Below are positions 48,875-58,125 of a DNA stretch of 64,000 nt, piece after piece. This stretch comes from Sphingobacteriaceae bacterium. Lineage in GTDB: Bacteria; Bacteroidota; Bacteroidia; Sphingobacteriales; Sphingobacteriaceae. Under the pieces are notes generated by a model. It had not been told where the DNA came from, made no database searches, and saw only the letters and a list, made by a program, of their open reading frames with translations. Each line of letters starts with the position of its first letter. Positions within the stretch are counted from its first letter, which is position 1. Made by a program: the position numbers and the translations under genes. The stretch lies in the NCBI GenBank assembly GCA_024645045.1, contig JAHEGO010000001.1, forward strand, positions 1 through 64,000, given 5' to 3'.

Positions 48875-50005
48875 CTACTGCGCTAGTTCATTTACATATT
48901 GAATCACTTCATAAGGGTGATTATTCACCTTTTTTTCACCTCTTTTTTTGCCTAAACGAACAATTATGGTGTTTTTGCTTGGGACAACAATAATGTATTG
49001 CCCCAAAATACCCCTGCAATAAAATGCTGGAACTTTAGCGTTTTGTAACACCCACCATTGGTAGCCATAATAGTCTGTTTGATTTCCAAATTCATCTTTT
49101 AAGCCATTACTTTCTGTTGAAACAGTTACCCAATTACTATCTACAATTTGTTGGTTATTCCATTTACCTTTTTGTAAATATAATTTTCCAATTCTTGCAA
49201 AATCACGCGCGTTGGTATAAAAACAACAAAATGCTTTTTCATCTCCATCCGCGTGGTCGATGCTCCATTTTGCATCGTGTTCTGCTCCAATTTTTGACCA
49301 TAATTTTTCAGATGCATAAGCAGCATTGGATTTTCCAGTTGCAGCACTTAGTACTAAACCCAACAATTGGGTGTCACCACTTTTGTATTTAAACTCAGTG
49401 CCTGCAGGCTTTTCAGCCTTTAATGAAAATACTAATTTCTTTAAGTCAGTTCCATAATATGCATCTGTAGTTTGATTGATAGGCGTACTATAAGATTCGT
49501 GAAAATTTAGCCCCGAAGACATTCTTAATAAATCTTTGATGGTTATTTTCGCAAGCTCACCAGTATTATATGTCGGAAGATATTTTCCTATAGGGTCATT
49601 TACGCTCCCTATTTTTCCTTCATCGATTGCAATTCCCACTAAAATACTGATGATGCTTTTTGCCATTGAAAAAGAATTAGAATAGGAGCTATCTCCATAG
49701 CCATCCCAGTATTCCTCATATTTTATGGAGTCGTTTTTAATCACTAGAAACGCAACCGATTCGGTCTCTGTAAGTGTTTTTCTTAGGGAGTCTGAAAGCG
49801 GTATAGCGTTTTTGTCTAATGCGCTAGGCCAAGGTGTTTTAGTGCCATTGTTTGGAACTGTCCTGTATTCGAAAATGTTTAAATCATCGATGTTGGCTTG
49901 TTGATGTATAAGTGCCTTGTAAATATAAGTAGTACCAGTTGCCCAAATTGCTAGATTAGCTAATAAGACAATCGCAATTCCATAACGAATTATTTTTTGT
50001 TTCAT
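48875..50005 (-). CDS. Membrane-anchored serine hydrolase (beta-lactamase-related, PF00144)
   Basis: 376 residues. An N-terminal hydrophobic segment (about 6-28) acts as anchor or signal. The catalytic domain has the SxxK motif in FSMAKSIISILVG (S-M-A-K), the second motif region EFKYKSGDTQLLGLVL with Y-K-S in place of YxN, and GILGQYIIVVPSKNTIIVRLGKKR at the third-motif position. The pattern matches esterase-like or 6-aminohexanoate-dimer-hydrolase-like members rather than resistance enzymes (SMAKS and CCFYTNARDFARIGKLYLQKGKW are shared with them). Its start overlaps the end of lipB by 4 bases, indicating co-transcription. A second, T9SS-secreted member of this superfamily lies at 7589. Confidence 0.88.
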   Translation of the reverse strand: MKQKIIRYGIAIVLLANLAIWATGTTYIYKALIHQQANIDDLNIFEYRTVPNNGTKTPWPSALDKNAIPLSDSLRKTLTETESVAFLVIKNDSIKYEEYWDGYGDSSYSNSFSMAKSIISILVGIAIDEGKIGSVNDPIGKYLPTYNTGELAKITIKDLLRMSSGLNFHESYSTPINQTTDAYYGTDLKKLVFSLKAEKPAGTEFKYKSGDTQLLGLVLSAATGKSNAAYASEKLWSKIGAEHDAKWSIDHADGDEKAFCCFYTNARDFARIGKLYLQKGKWNNQQIVDSNWVTVSTESNGLKDEFGNQTDYYGYQWWVLQNAKVPAFYCRGILGQYIIVVPSKNTIIVRLGKKRGEKKVNNHPYEVIQYVNELAQ

Positions 50006-50733
50006 GATGCTATAATTTCCATTTCAAATAAATCAGCTAAGTGTTTTTTTAGTTTTGTTTTCACTATTTCAAAATCAACTTTTTCACCAAGTTCAGCCTC
50101 CATAGATGTCACCGCTTTGTCATCGATTCCACATGGAATAATATTTTTAAAATGCGCTAAATTAGTATTTACATTAAATGCAAAACCATGCATGGTTACC
50201 CATCTACTACACCTTACGCCCATGGCACAAATTTTCCTAGCCTTAAAAGGATTGTCGCTCTCTAACCACACGCCTGTTTGACCTTCAGAGCGACCACCTT
50301 GAATTCCATATTCTGCTAATGTTAATATTACAGCTTCTTCTAGTAGTCTTAAATATTTATGAATATCTGTAAAAAAATAGTCTAAATTTAAAATAGGGTA
50401 ACCTACAATTTGTCCTGGTCCATGATATGTTATATCACCACCTCGATTTATTTTATAGAAACGTGCATGATTATCAATTAATCCTTTTTCGTCTAAAAGC
50501 AGGTGTTCTATTTTTCCGCTTTTACCTAAAGTATATACTGGCGGATGCTCGCAAAAAATTAAATAATTTTTAGTAGGATCATTGCTGTTATTTGTTCTGT
50601 TTGCAGTTTTAATTTGAACAATTTCTGCAAACAATTTCTCTTGTTGATCCCATGCTTCTTGGTAATCAATTAAACCCCACTCTTGAAATTCGACGGGTAT
50701 TTTTTTTGTCTCAGCTGATATTAAATCTTGCAT
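50002..50733 (-). CDS. lipB: Lipoyl(octanoyl) transferase
   Basis: Moves octanoate from acyl carrier protein to the lipoyl domains of 2-oxoacid dehydrogenases, the first step of lipoate synthesis. The 243 residues include the substrate-site motif GGDITYHGPGQIVGYPILNL, and further on KICAMGVRCSRWVTMHGFAFNVNTNLAHFKNIIPCGI with the catalytic lysine/cysteine region. Start ATG 50733. Overlaps the serine hydrolase gene and diverges from yraN; lipA is not in the window. Confidence 0.96.
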   Translation of the reverse strand: MQDLISAETKKIPVEFQEWGLIDYQEAWDQQEKLFAEIVQIKTANRTNNSNDPTKNYLIFCEHPPVYTLGKSGKIEHLLLDEKGLIDNHARFYKINRGGDITYHGPGQIVGYPILNLDYFFTDIHKYLRLLEEAVILTLAEYGIQGGRSEGQTGVWLESDNPFKARKICAMGVRCSRWVTMHGFAFNVNTNLAHFKNIIPCGIDDKAVTSMEAELGEKVDFEIVKTKLKKHLADLFEMEIIAS

Positions 50734-50789
50734 AAAAGCAATTGAAGTTTAAAATCAAAGTTACAAACTTTATAGATTGTATAATTGAT

Positions 50790-51146
50790 ATGGCAATACA
50801 TAATGATTTTGGAAGAGAAGGAGAACAAATAGCCAAGGCTTATTTAGTTAAGCAAGGCTATCAAATAATAGCTGAAAACTATCAATTTAGCCATGTAGAG
50901 ATAGACTTAATAGTCCAAAAGAATAAGATACTTGTTTTTGTGGAGGTAAAGTCTAGAGGAACTTCAAAGTATGGTCACCCAGAAAACTTCGTAAATAAAG
51001 ATAAGCGCAAATACCTTAAGCGGGCTGCAAGAGCATATCTTGCAGGTGCAGGTCATCGAGGCGAAGTGAGGTTTGATATAATTGCAATCATCAAAGAACG
51101 GCATCTTTTCAAAGAGCTGAAACACTTTGAAGACGCATTTTTTTAA
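50790..51146 (+). CDS. UPF0102 (YraN) family nuclease-fold protein
   Basis: 118 residues from ATG 50790 (MAIHNDFGREGEQIAKAYLVKQGYQIIAENY); the track's TTG start adds residues not found in the family. The restriction-endonuclease-like core is visible: GREGEQ, then HVEIDLIVQKNKILVFVEVKSRGTSKYGHPENFVNKDKRKYLKRAA, in which EID...VEVK is the PD-(D/E)xK nuclease motif. YraN proteins are small and of unsettled role, possibly handling DNA ends or recombination intermediates. Divergent from lipB. Confidence 0.92.
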   Translation: MAIHNDFGREGEQIAKAYLVKQGYQIIAENYQFSHVEIDLIVQKNKILVFVEVKSRGTSKYGHPENFVNKDKRKYLKRAARAYLAGAGHRGEVRFDIIAIIKERHLFKELKHFEDAFF

Positions 51147-51195
51147 AAGGCGTTTTACACTTTTGCATTGTCAATCAATTTCTTATTTTTGTTTC

Positions 51196-52273
51196 ATGAC
51201 CAACGAACAGATCAAGGATTTAAGAGATCGCATCACATCTCTGAGGAGGCATCTTTGACATCGATCAAAAATTAATTGAGATCGAAAAAGAACAAGCGCA
51301 AACTTTAGCGCCAGATTTTTGGGAAGACCAAAAAGCAGCAGAAAAAATCTTACATCAAATTAAAGCCAAAAAAGTTTGGACAGAAGCATTTGCACATGTA
51401 AATGCAGTTGTTGAAGACACCATTGTGCTTTATGAATTCTATAAAGACGGAGCCGTACTTGAGCCTGAAATGTTTGACCAGATGGAGCTTGCGTGGAAAG
51501 CATTAGATGAGCTAGAGTTTAAAAATATGCTCAGTGGCGAAGAAGATCAACTCAATGCGGTGCTTACTATAAATGCAGGCGCGGGTGGAACTGAAAGCTG
51601 CGATTGGGCAGCGATGTTGATGCGCATGTATATAATGTGGGGTGAAAAAAATGGATATCAAGTTAGAGAAATTGATTATCAAGCAGGAGAAGGCGCTGGA
51701 ATTAAATCTTGCACATTAGAGTTTGAAGGCGCTTTTACTTATGGATATTTGAAAGGCGAAAACGGCGTACATCGTTTGGTAAGAATTTCTCCATTTGATT
51801 CAAATGCAAGAAGACACACTTCATTTGCTTCGGTATATGTTTACCCACTCGTAGACGACTCTATTCAAATTGACATCAATTTAGCAGATGTAAGTTGGGA
51901 TACTTTTAGAGCAGGTGGGAAAGGTGGCCAGAATGTCAATAAAGTAGAAACTGCTGTTCGTTTAAAACATGCACCATCTGGAATAATTATTGAATGTCAA
52001 CAGGAACGTTCCCAAAACCAGAATAAAGAAAAAGCTTTAAAAATGCTTAAATCCCAACTATACGAGTTGGAGTTGAGGAAGAAAAACGAAGCAAAACAGG
52101 CCGTTGAAAGCACAAAAAAGAAAATTGAATGGGGTTCTCAAATTAGGAACTATGTGTTACACCCTTATAAATTGGTAAAAGACCTTAGAACAAACATGGA
52201 AACCTCTAATGCTCAAGGAGTTTTGGATGGAGAACTCAACCCTTTTATCAAGGCTTATTTAATGGAGTTTTAA
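51196..52273 (+). CDS. prfB: Peptide chain release factor 2 with programmed +1 frameshift
   Basis: Releases peptides at UGA and UAA. The track shows only the 282-residue remainder; the true gene starts at ATG 51196 ([20 protein letters not shown]), meets an in-frame UGA after 20 codons, and shifts +1 at CTT TGA C to continue as [31 protein letters not shown]. Total about 358 residues, normal for RF2. The SPF tripeptide for UGA/UAA recognition is in [25 protein letters not shown] and the catalytic GGQ in [27 protein letters not shown]. The in-frame UGA links RF2 level to its own activity: scarce RF2 favours the shift. Confidence 0.97.
51244..51259 (+). promoter_or_regulatory. prfB: RF2 autoregulatory frameshift site
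   Basis: AGGAGGCATCTTTGAC: an internal Shine-Dalgarno-like AGGAGG, three bases of spacer, then the slippery CTT followed by TGA C. The tRNA-Leu slips from CTT to TTT and GAC is read next, skipping T at 51256. The following frame is the one used by the 282-aa ORF. Confidence 0.96.
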
Positions 52274-52339
52274 AAAATATTAAAAATTGATACTTATGCT
52301 TAGTCATAGTATATTTAACCATAATTAATTCGATACGTT

Positions 52340-53458
52340 TTGAAAATCTGTGTACCCAAAGAAAATAAAGAGCGCGAAAATCGTGTGGCTTTAACACCCT
52401 CGGTGGTGAAACAATTAACAACTGCTGGTTACGAAGTTTGCGTGGAAGCAGGTGCTGGTTTGAAATCATATTTTGATGACGCAAGTTATCAAGCAGCTGG
52501 AGCAAGCATCGAAAATGATGCACAAAAAATTTATACTTCAGCAGATGTAGTATTGAAAGTAAATGCACCTAATGCATCTGAAATTGCAAACATGAAAAAA
52601 GAAGCAATTCTAATTTCATTTATGTGGGCAGCAACAAACCCTGAATTAGTAGCAGCATGCACAAATGCTGGCATATCTGCTTTTTCTATGGATGCAGTTC
52701 CCCGTATATCACGCGCTCAAAAAATGGATGCGCTCAGTTCGCAAGCAAACTTAGCTGGATATAAAGCAGTGTTAATGGCAGCAAATGAAATGGGAAAAAT
52801 TTTACCCATGATGACTACTGCAGCAGGAACTATTCGTCCTGCAAAGGTGGTGATTTTTGGCGCGGGAGTAGCGGGCTTACAAGCAATCGCAACTGCAAAA
52901 AGATTAGGGGCTGTTGTAGAAGTAAGTGACATTCGTCCAGAAACAAAAGAACAAGTCGAATCTTTAGGGGGCAAATTCATCGAAGTAAAAAGTGATGACA
53001 GTATTAAAATGGAAGGTGGCTATGTAAAAGGTGTTTCTGATGAGTTTTTGAAAATGCAACAGGAGTTGGTTTCTAAACACATTAAAGAAGCTGATATTGT
53101 AATTACCACTGCACTTATTCCAGGCAAAAAAGCACCATTATTGGTAACCGAAGAAATGGTAGCAAGCATGAAATTCGGATCTGTTATTTTAGACATGGCC
53201 GTTGAACAAGGTGGTAACGTTGTGGGTAGTGAGCTCAACAAAACGATTCAAAAAAATGGGGTTACCATTATTGGAGAAAGTAATATTCCAAGTTTATTGC
53301 CAATGAATGCTAGCGAATTATATGCAAAAAATATTCAAACGTTATTGGTTCATTTAGCTACCAAAGAAAAATTTAATTGGGAGTTAGACGAAGACATTAC
53401 CAAAGGTTCTTTAATTGTACACAATGGTACAGCAGTTCATCCGTCAATCATTAAATAA
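52340..53458 (+). CDS. pntA: NAD(P) transhydrogenase alpha subunit, NAD-binding part
   Basis: Peripheral dI component of the proton-translocating transhydrogenase, which binds NAD(H). 372 residues: MKICVPKENKERENRVALTPSVVKQL at the start, the alanine-dehydrogenase-like fold with VPRISRAQKMDALSSQANLAGYKAV, the NAD-binding GAGVAGLQAIATAKRLGAVVEVSDIRPETKEQVESLGGKFIEV, and EQGGNV. There are no membrane segments; those are on the next gene. Initiation is at TTG 52340 as no upstream ATG is available. The three transhydrogenase parts are on separate genes here, as in the Rhodospirillum rubrum type, rather than the two-subunit E. coli form. Confidence 0.95.
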   Translation: MKICVPKENKERENRVALTPSVVKQLTTAGYEVCVEAGAGLKSYFDDASYQAAGASIENDAQKIYTSADVVLKVNAPNASEIANMKKEAILISFMWAATNPELVAACTNAGISAFSMDAVPRISRAQKMDALSSQANLAGYKAVLMAANEMGKILPMMTTAAGTIRPAKVVIFGAGVAGLQAIATAKRLGAVVEVSDIRPETKEQVESLGGKFIEVKSDDSIKMEGGYVKGVSDEFLKMQQELVSKHIKEADIVITTALIPGKKAPLLVTEEMVASMKFGSVILDMAVEQGGNVVGSELNKTIQKNGVTIIGESNIPSLLPMNASELYAKNIQTLLVHLATKEKFNWELDEDITKGSLIVHNGTAVHPSIIK

Positions 53459-53465
53459 AAAATAA

Positions 53466-53771
53466 ATGGAACAGATATTATCATTCATAAGTACGCATCG
53501 AGAGATGATTTACTTTATCATATTAGCAGTCTTTGTAGGAGTAGAAGTAATCGGACATGTGCCCTCTGTATTGCATACCCCATTAATGTCTGGCGCGAAT
53601 GCCATTCATGGTGTGGTTGTGGTCGGAGCGATTATAGTGATGCTTGATACCGACGTTACAAACTACATTTCATTAACATTGGGAACAATTGCTGTAATTC
53701 TAGGAACATTAAATGTGGTGGGAGGTTTTGTTGTTACAGACAGAATGTTGGATATGTTTAAAAAGAAATAA
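53466..53771 (+). CDS. NAD(P) transhydrogenase alpha subunit, membrane part (PntAB)
   Basis: 101 residues with about three to four transmembrane helices, homologous to the C-terminal part of E. coli PntA. The sequence includes GVEVIGHVPSVLHTPLMSGANAIHGVVVVGAIIVML, the conserved segment around the proton channel (HTPLMSGANAIHG). It starts eight bases after the pntA stop and 17 bases separate its end from pntB. Confidence 0.93.
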   Translation: MEQILSFISTHREMIYFIILAVFVGVEVIGHVPSVLHTPLMSGANAIHGVVVVGAIIVMLDTDVTNYISLTLGTIAVILGTLNVVGGFVVTDRMLDMFKKK

Positions 53772-53787
53772 TCTTAAAGAAAATTTT

Positions 53788-55182
53788 ATGACACAATATT
53801 TATTAGAAATAGCTTACCTCATCGCTTCTATTACTTTTATTATAGGATTAAAGATGATGAGTAATCCTAAAAAAGCAAGACAAGGAAATTTAATTGCAGC
53901 AGCAGGTATGACCATTGCAATTATTGGTACAATTTTTCTTTATACAAAAGAAGGATTAACTTCTCGTGATAACATTAAAATGATTTTAATTTTTGGCGGT
54001 ATAGCAGCTGGTACAATTATTGGCTGGTTAACTGCTAAGAAAGTGCAAATGACTAAAATGCCAGAATTAGTTTCTATGTTCAATGGTATGGGCGGTGCGT
54101 GTGCGGCTTTAATAGGTTTGATGGAATTTCATCACAGTGTTGGACAAACATCTACTATGGTAACCGTGCTTGCCGGAATGATTATTGGCAGTGTTTCTTT
54201 TTCAGGAAGTATCATTGCGTATTTAAAATTAAATGGCGCAATGGCAAAACCAATTCGATTGCCAAAATATAATATCATCAATACTGTTGTCATGTTTGCT
54301 TTATTTGCATTCGCAGCCTATGTGGTAATGAGTGGATCAGACAGCAGCACTTTGTTGTATTTATTATTTGCATCCGCATTATTTTATGGAATTCTATTTG
54401 TAATTCCAATTGGTGGCGCAGACATGCCAGTTGTAATTTCATTGTTAAACTCTTTTACAGGTTTAGCAGCTGCATTTGGCGGATTTCTTTATGACAACAA
54501 AGTAATGTTAACTGGTGGTATTTTAGTAGGGTCAGCGGGTACGTTGTTAACCATTGTAATGTGTAAAGCAATGAACCGTTCTTTATTTAGTGTAATTTTT
54601 GGATCGTTTGGAAGTAGCGCCGCTGCTGCAGATGGCGCCGATGTTGCAGGTTCTATCAAAGATATTTCTACTACAGATGTTGCAGTCTTGATGAACTATT
54701 CTAAACGTGTAGTAATTGTTCCAGGTTATGGATTAGCAGTAGCGCAAGCTCAACACATTATCCATGAATTAGAATTATTATTAGAAGAAAGAGGCGTAGA
54801 AGTTAAATATGCAATCCACCCAGTTGCAGGTCGCATGCCTGGTCACATGAATGTTTTACTAGCAGAATCAAATGTTGATTATGGTAAAATGGTTGAGATG
54901 GAAGAAATCAATTCTGAATTTGAACAAACAGATGTGGTTTTAGTAGTTGGCGCAAACGACGTAGTGAACCCTGCAGCGAAAACCGATCCAAGCTCACCAA
55001 TATATGGTATGCCAATATTAGATGTAGAAAAAGCAAAACACATTATTGTAAACAAACGCTCTATGAGTGCCGGTTACGCAGGCATTGAGAACTTATTATT
55101 CTATAATCCAAAAACAAGCATGTTCTTTGGTGATGCGAAAAAAGCACTAACAGATTTAGTTGCAGAATTAAAAACAATGTAA
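53788..55182 (+). CDS. pntB: NAD(P) transhydrogenase beta subunit
   Basis: Membrane proton channel plus the NADP(H)-binding domain dIII. I start at ATG 53788 (MTQYLLEIAYLIASITFIIGLKMMSN); the track starts upstream inside the previous gene. 464 residues, with about eight to nine helices over the first 290 residues (including MPELVSMFNGMGGACAALIGLMEFH) and a soluble C-terminal domain with VVIVPGYGLAVAQAQHIIHELELLLEERGVEVKYAIHPVAGRMPGHMNVLLAESNVDY and NDVVNPAAKTDPSSPIYGMPILDVEKA. It supplies NADPH from NADH using the proton gradient. Confidence 0.96.
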   Translation: MTQYLLEIAYLIASITFIIGLKMMSNPKKARQGNLIAAAGMTIAIIGTIFLYTKEGLTSRDNIKMILIFGGIAAGTIIGWLTAKKVQMTKMPELVSMFNGMGGACAALIGLMEFHHSVGQTSTMVTVLAGMIIGSVSFSGSIIAYLKLNGAMAKPIRLPKYNIINTVVMFALFAFAAYVVMSGSDSSTLLYLLFASALFYGILFVIPIGGADMPVVISLLNSFTGLAAAFGGFLYDNKVMLTGGILVGSAGTLLTIVMCKAMNRSLFSVIFGSFGSSAAAADGADVAGSIKDISTTDVAVLMNYSKRVVIVPGYGLAVAQAQHIIHELELLLEERGVEVKYAIHPVAGRMPGHMNVLLAESNVDYGKMVEMEEINSEFEQTDVVLVVGANDVVNPAAKTDPSSPIYGMPILDVEKAKHIIVNKRSMSAGYAGIENLLFYNPKTSMFFGDAKKALTDLVAELKTM

Positions 55183-55197
55183 TTTAATAACTTAATC

Positions 55198-55236
55198 AAA
55201 CAACAAATTCTTGCCATTCGCAAGAATTTGTTGTTT
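55198..55236. terminator. Long stem-loop after pntB
   Basis: AAACAACAAATTCTTGC pairs perfectly over 17 bp with GCAAGAATTTGTTGTTT around the loop CATTC. The stem is AT-rich and the T run is weak, so termination is likely but less certain than for the other sites. Confidence 0.7.
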
Positions 55237-55252
55237 ATAGCCAAATATAAAA

Positions 55253-56185
55253 TTGAAAAAGACAATCGTCTTATTTTTTTTACTGCTTTCGATAAACGTT
55301 TTTTCACAAAGCAAGAAGCCTTTTTTTTCAGACACATTGCGTTCTGTTGATATCGATTCTGCTATGGTAATAACTGCAAAACGTGGCTTGTCAATCAACG
55401 ATTTTAGAAGTGTTATGCTTCAAGACACTATGTTTTACGAGGCTTTCAGAGCATTAAAAAAATATTCATTTATTGCTGAAAACAAAATCAACACATTTGA
55501 TGAAGACCAAAAACAAATCGCTAAAATTTATCGAAAAATAAAACATGTAAATGAAGGCTTAAAATACCATCAAGAAATTTTATCAAAGACGGATAGCGGA
55601 AAAGTTTTTAAATACAACGGCGAATTTGATTTGTTTACAGTTAAAATGTTTTCCTATATTTTTATGAATGAAAACAACACCGATTTTTTGGCAGATAAAA
55701 AAGTAAAAAAAACAGAAACAGACGAAGAGGGTTATAAAGAAAAACTAAAAACTTTAATTTTTACACCTGGAAAAGCAGTAAAAGGAGTGCCACTGATCAG
55801 CGATAAAACTGAAATATTTAGCCCCGCACTTTCGAAATATTACCAGTACAGTTTTTACTATGCAACCTACCAAGGCAACATTCCTGTATATTATTTCAAG
55901 TGTAAATTAAAAGACGATATCAGCTGGTGGAATCAAGGAGAAACCATGATTCAAGAGCTGACAACCATATTTGACGCTAAAAATATGAATATTTTGGGTC
56001 GATACGTTGAAATGACTTATTCTTCCATTCCCTTCGATTTTCATGTAAAAATGAACATTGAAATGACTTATTTAAACGAAGAAACACTGGTCCCGACACA
56101 TATTTCTTATGATGGAGACTGGGATATACCATTTAAAAAAAGAGAAATCTGTACCTTTGACATTCAACACTATTCATTTAAATAA
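55253..56185 (+). CDS. Secreted hypothetical protein upstream of dnaG
   Basis: 310 residues, unknown family. It starts at TTG 55253, where the signal peptide MKKTIVLFFLLLSINVFSQ begins (an ATG would lie only far inside). The mature part begins SKKPFFSDTLRSVDIDSAMVITAKRGLSINDFRSVMLQDTMFYEAFRALKKYSFIAENKI and later has repeated aromatic strands (YYQYSFYYATYQGNIPVYYFKCKL, WWNQGETMIQELTTIFDAKNMNILGRYVEMTYSSIPFDFHVKMNIEMTYLNEETLVPTHISYDGDW), a pattern like periplasmic or outer-membrane-associated proteins with a lipid-binding-type sheet. Its stop overlaps the dnaG start by one base (TAATG). Confidence 0.75.
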   Translation: MKKTIVLFFLLLSINVFSQSKKPFFSDTLRSVDIDSAMVITAKRGLSINDFRSVMLQDTMFYEAFRALKKYSFIAENKINTFDEDQKQIAKIYRKIKHVNEGLKYHQEILSKTDSGKVFKYNGEFDLFTVKMFSYIFMNENNTDFLADKKVKKTETDEEGYKEKLKTLIFTPGKAVKGVPLISDKTEIFSPALSKYYQYSFYYATYQGNIPVYYFKCKLKDDISWWNQGETMIQELTTIFDAKNMNILGRYVEMTYSSIPFDFHVKMNIEMTYLNEETLVPTHISYDGDWDIPFKKREICTFDIQHYSFK

Positions 56186-58125
56186 TGATTCGCAAAGAGA
56201 CCATTGATAAAATTTTTGAAATCGCCGCTATTGAAGAAGTAGTAGGGGATTTTGTGAATTTAAAAAAGCGTGGCGCGAATTTATTAGGCAATTGTCCTTT
56301 TCATAATGAAAAGACACCTTCGTTTACTGTTTCACCAAGTAAAGGCATTTATAAATGTTTTGGTTGCGGTAAAGCAGGTAATTCCGTGAACTTTATCATG
56401 GAGCACGAAAAACTTACTTATCCTGATGCGTTAAGGCAGTTAGCTAAAAAATACAATATTGCTATAGAAGAAGACGAAACTATTTCTGACGAGGATAGGG
56501 AAAAATATAATCACCGCGAAAGTTTAATGTTGACAACAGATTTTGCAAAGAAATTTTTTGTTGATACGCTATGGAATACTGAATATGGTCAAACGGTCGG
56601 TTTGAGTTATTTTAAAGAGCGCGCATTTAGAGAAGACATAGTAAAAAAATTCGAATTAGGTTTTAGTCCACAAGAATGGTCTGGTTTAACAGATGCCGCC
56701 AAAGAAGCTGGATTCGAGGATCGTTATTTAATTGAAACGGGTTTAAGTATTCTTCATGAAGAAAAGAAATCTGTTTATGACAGGTTCCGCAATCGAGTGA
56801 TGTTCCCTATACATAACATTACAGGAAGAGTAATTGCATTTGGCGGTAGAATTTTAGCAACGAATCCTAATAGCCCAAAATATGTTAATTCGCCAGAGAG
56901 TGAAATTTATCACAAGAGCAATGTGCTTTATGGTATTTATTTTGCTAAAAAAACCATTAGAGATTTAGATAATTGTTTTTTGGTGGAAGGCTATACCGAT
57001 GTTGTTTCCTTGCATCAATCTGGAATTGAAAACGTTGTCGCTTCATCGGGCACCTCGTTAACCACTGAACAAATTAGGTTAATCGGGCGCTTTACAAAAA
57101 ACATTACCATCCTCTACGATGGAGACCCTGCGGGGATTAAGGCCTCTTTAAGAGGAATTGATATGATATTAGAAGAAGGCCTCAATGTTAAAATCGTTTT
57201 ATTCCCTGATGGCCACGACCCCGATTCTTATGTGCGTTCGGTTGGTGGAACTGCTTTTCAAGAATATGTTTTAAAAACACAATCTGACTTTATCGTTTTT
57301 AAAACAAATTTATTATTAGCAGATACACACAATGATCCAATTAAAAAAGCAGATTTAATTAGAGACATTGTAGAAAGTATTGCAAAAATTCCAGATGCAA
57401 TTAAGGCTTCTTTATTTATCAAAGAATGCAGCAAGCTGATGGATATGGATGAACGCTTATTGCTTTCCGAACTAAATAAGTTTAGTTTAAAGAAAGTAAA
57501 AAAAGCGAACAACCAAGAAGAGTTGAGCACTATTGGAATTGAAAGTGAAATTCAGGCTACTCCAATTGTTAAAGAAAATAGGCCAAATGACGCGCAGGAA
57601 AAAGAAGTGATTCGAATTCTGGTTAATTATGCTAATCAAAACATCACCTTAGCAGACGAAGCCGGAAAGCCCCAATCTATAAGTATTGCAGCGTATATTT
57701 TGCAAGTAATTGAGCAAGAACAATTGACTTTTGTAAACGAGCCATATATTCAATTACTAGGTATAATTCAAGCTGCAATAGCAGATGGCATTGCACCTTC
57801 TCAAACATTTTTCAGTAACCATTCCAACCAAATTGTAGCAACCCTTTCTGCAGCGCTACTTTCTTCGCCACATAATTTAAGCGAAAGATGGAAAGAGCAT
57901 GATATTTATATTCCGCAAGAAGAAAAGATATTAGAAAAAGTAGTAAAGAGTGCACTCAATCATTTGCGCTTGAATAAGTCTAAAAAATTATTTTTTGAAA
58001 TCGGAGAACGTCTAAAAGAAAATTTATCTGAGGAAGAAACAACCATGTACTTACAAACACACATGGCCATGCGTGAGCAAATTAAATTCTTTGAAAGAGA
58101 ATTAGGATTAGTAGTATTAAAATAA
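56185..58125 (+). CDS. dnaG: DNA primase
   Basis: Lays RNA primers for DNA replication. 646 residues: N-terminal CHC2 zinc-binding domain (NCPFHNEKTPSFTVSPSKGIYKCFGCGKAGN, about residues 38-68), the RNA-polymerase domain with YDRFRNRVMFPIHNITGRVIAFGGRIL, the Toprim core with FLVEGYTDVVSLHQSGIENVVASSGTSLT and ILYDGDPAGIKASLRGIDMILEEGLNVKIVLFPDGHDPDSY, and a C-terminal helical helicase-interaction region. It is coupled by TAATG to the secreted protein gene upstream, an unusual partner for a replication gene. Confidence 0.97.
   Translation: MIRKETIDKIFEIAAIEEVVGDFVNLKKRGANLLGNCPFHNEKTPSFTVSPSKGIYKCFGCGKAGNSVNFIMEHEKLTYPDALRQLAKKYNIAIEEDETISDEDREKYNHRESLMLTTDFAKKFFVDTLWNTEYGQTVGLSYFKERAFREDIVKKFELGFSPQEWSGLTDAAKEAGFEDRYLIETGLSILHEEKKSVYDRFRNRVMFPIHNITGRVIAFGGRILATNPNSPKYVNSPESEIYHKSNVLYGIYFAKKTIRDLDNCFLVEGYTDVVSLHQSGIENVVASSGTSLTTEQIRLIGRFTKNITILYDGDPAGIKASLRGIDMILEEGLNVKIVLFPDGHDPDSYVRSVGGTAFQEYVLKTQSDFIVFKTNLLLADTHNDPIKKADLIRDIVESIAKIPDAIKASLFIKECSKLMDMDERLLLSELNKFSLKKVKKANNQEELSTIGIESEIQATPIVKENRPNDAQEKEVIRILVNYANQNITLADEAGKPQSISIAAYILQVIEQEQLTFVNEPYIQLLGIIQAAIADGIAPSQTFFSNHSNQIVATLSAALLSSPHNLSERWKEHDIYIPQEEKILEKVVKSALNHLRLNKSKKLFFEIGERLKENLSEEETTMYLQTHMAMREQIKFFERELGLVVLK

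Noticed and set aside
48875-50005. Antibiotic-resistance beta-lactamase
   Set aside because: The SxxK fold is shared by esterases and peptidases; the second motif is Y-K-S rather than YxN, and the overlap with lipB argues for a housekeeping role.
51425-52273. 282-aa ORF as the complete release factor
   Set aside because: RF2 needs about 350 residues and the upstream frame plus the AGGAGG...CTTTGAC site supplies them.
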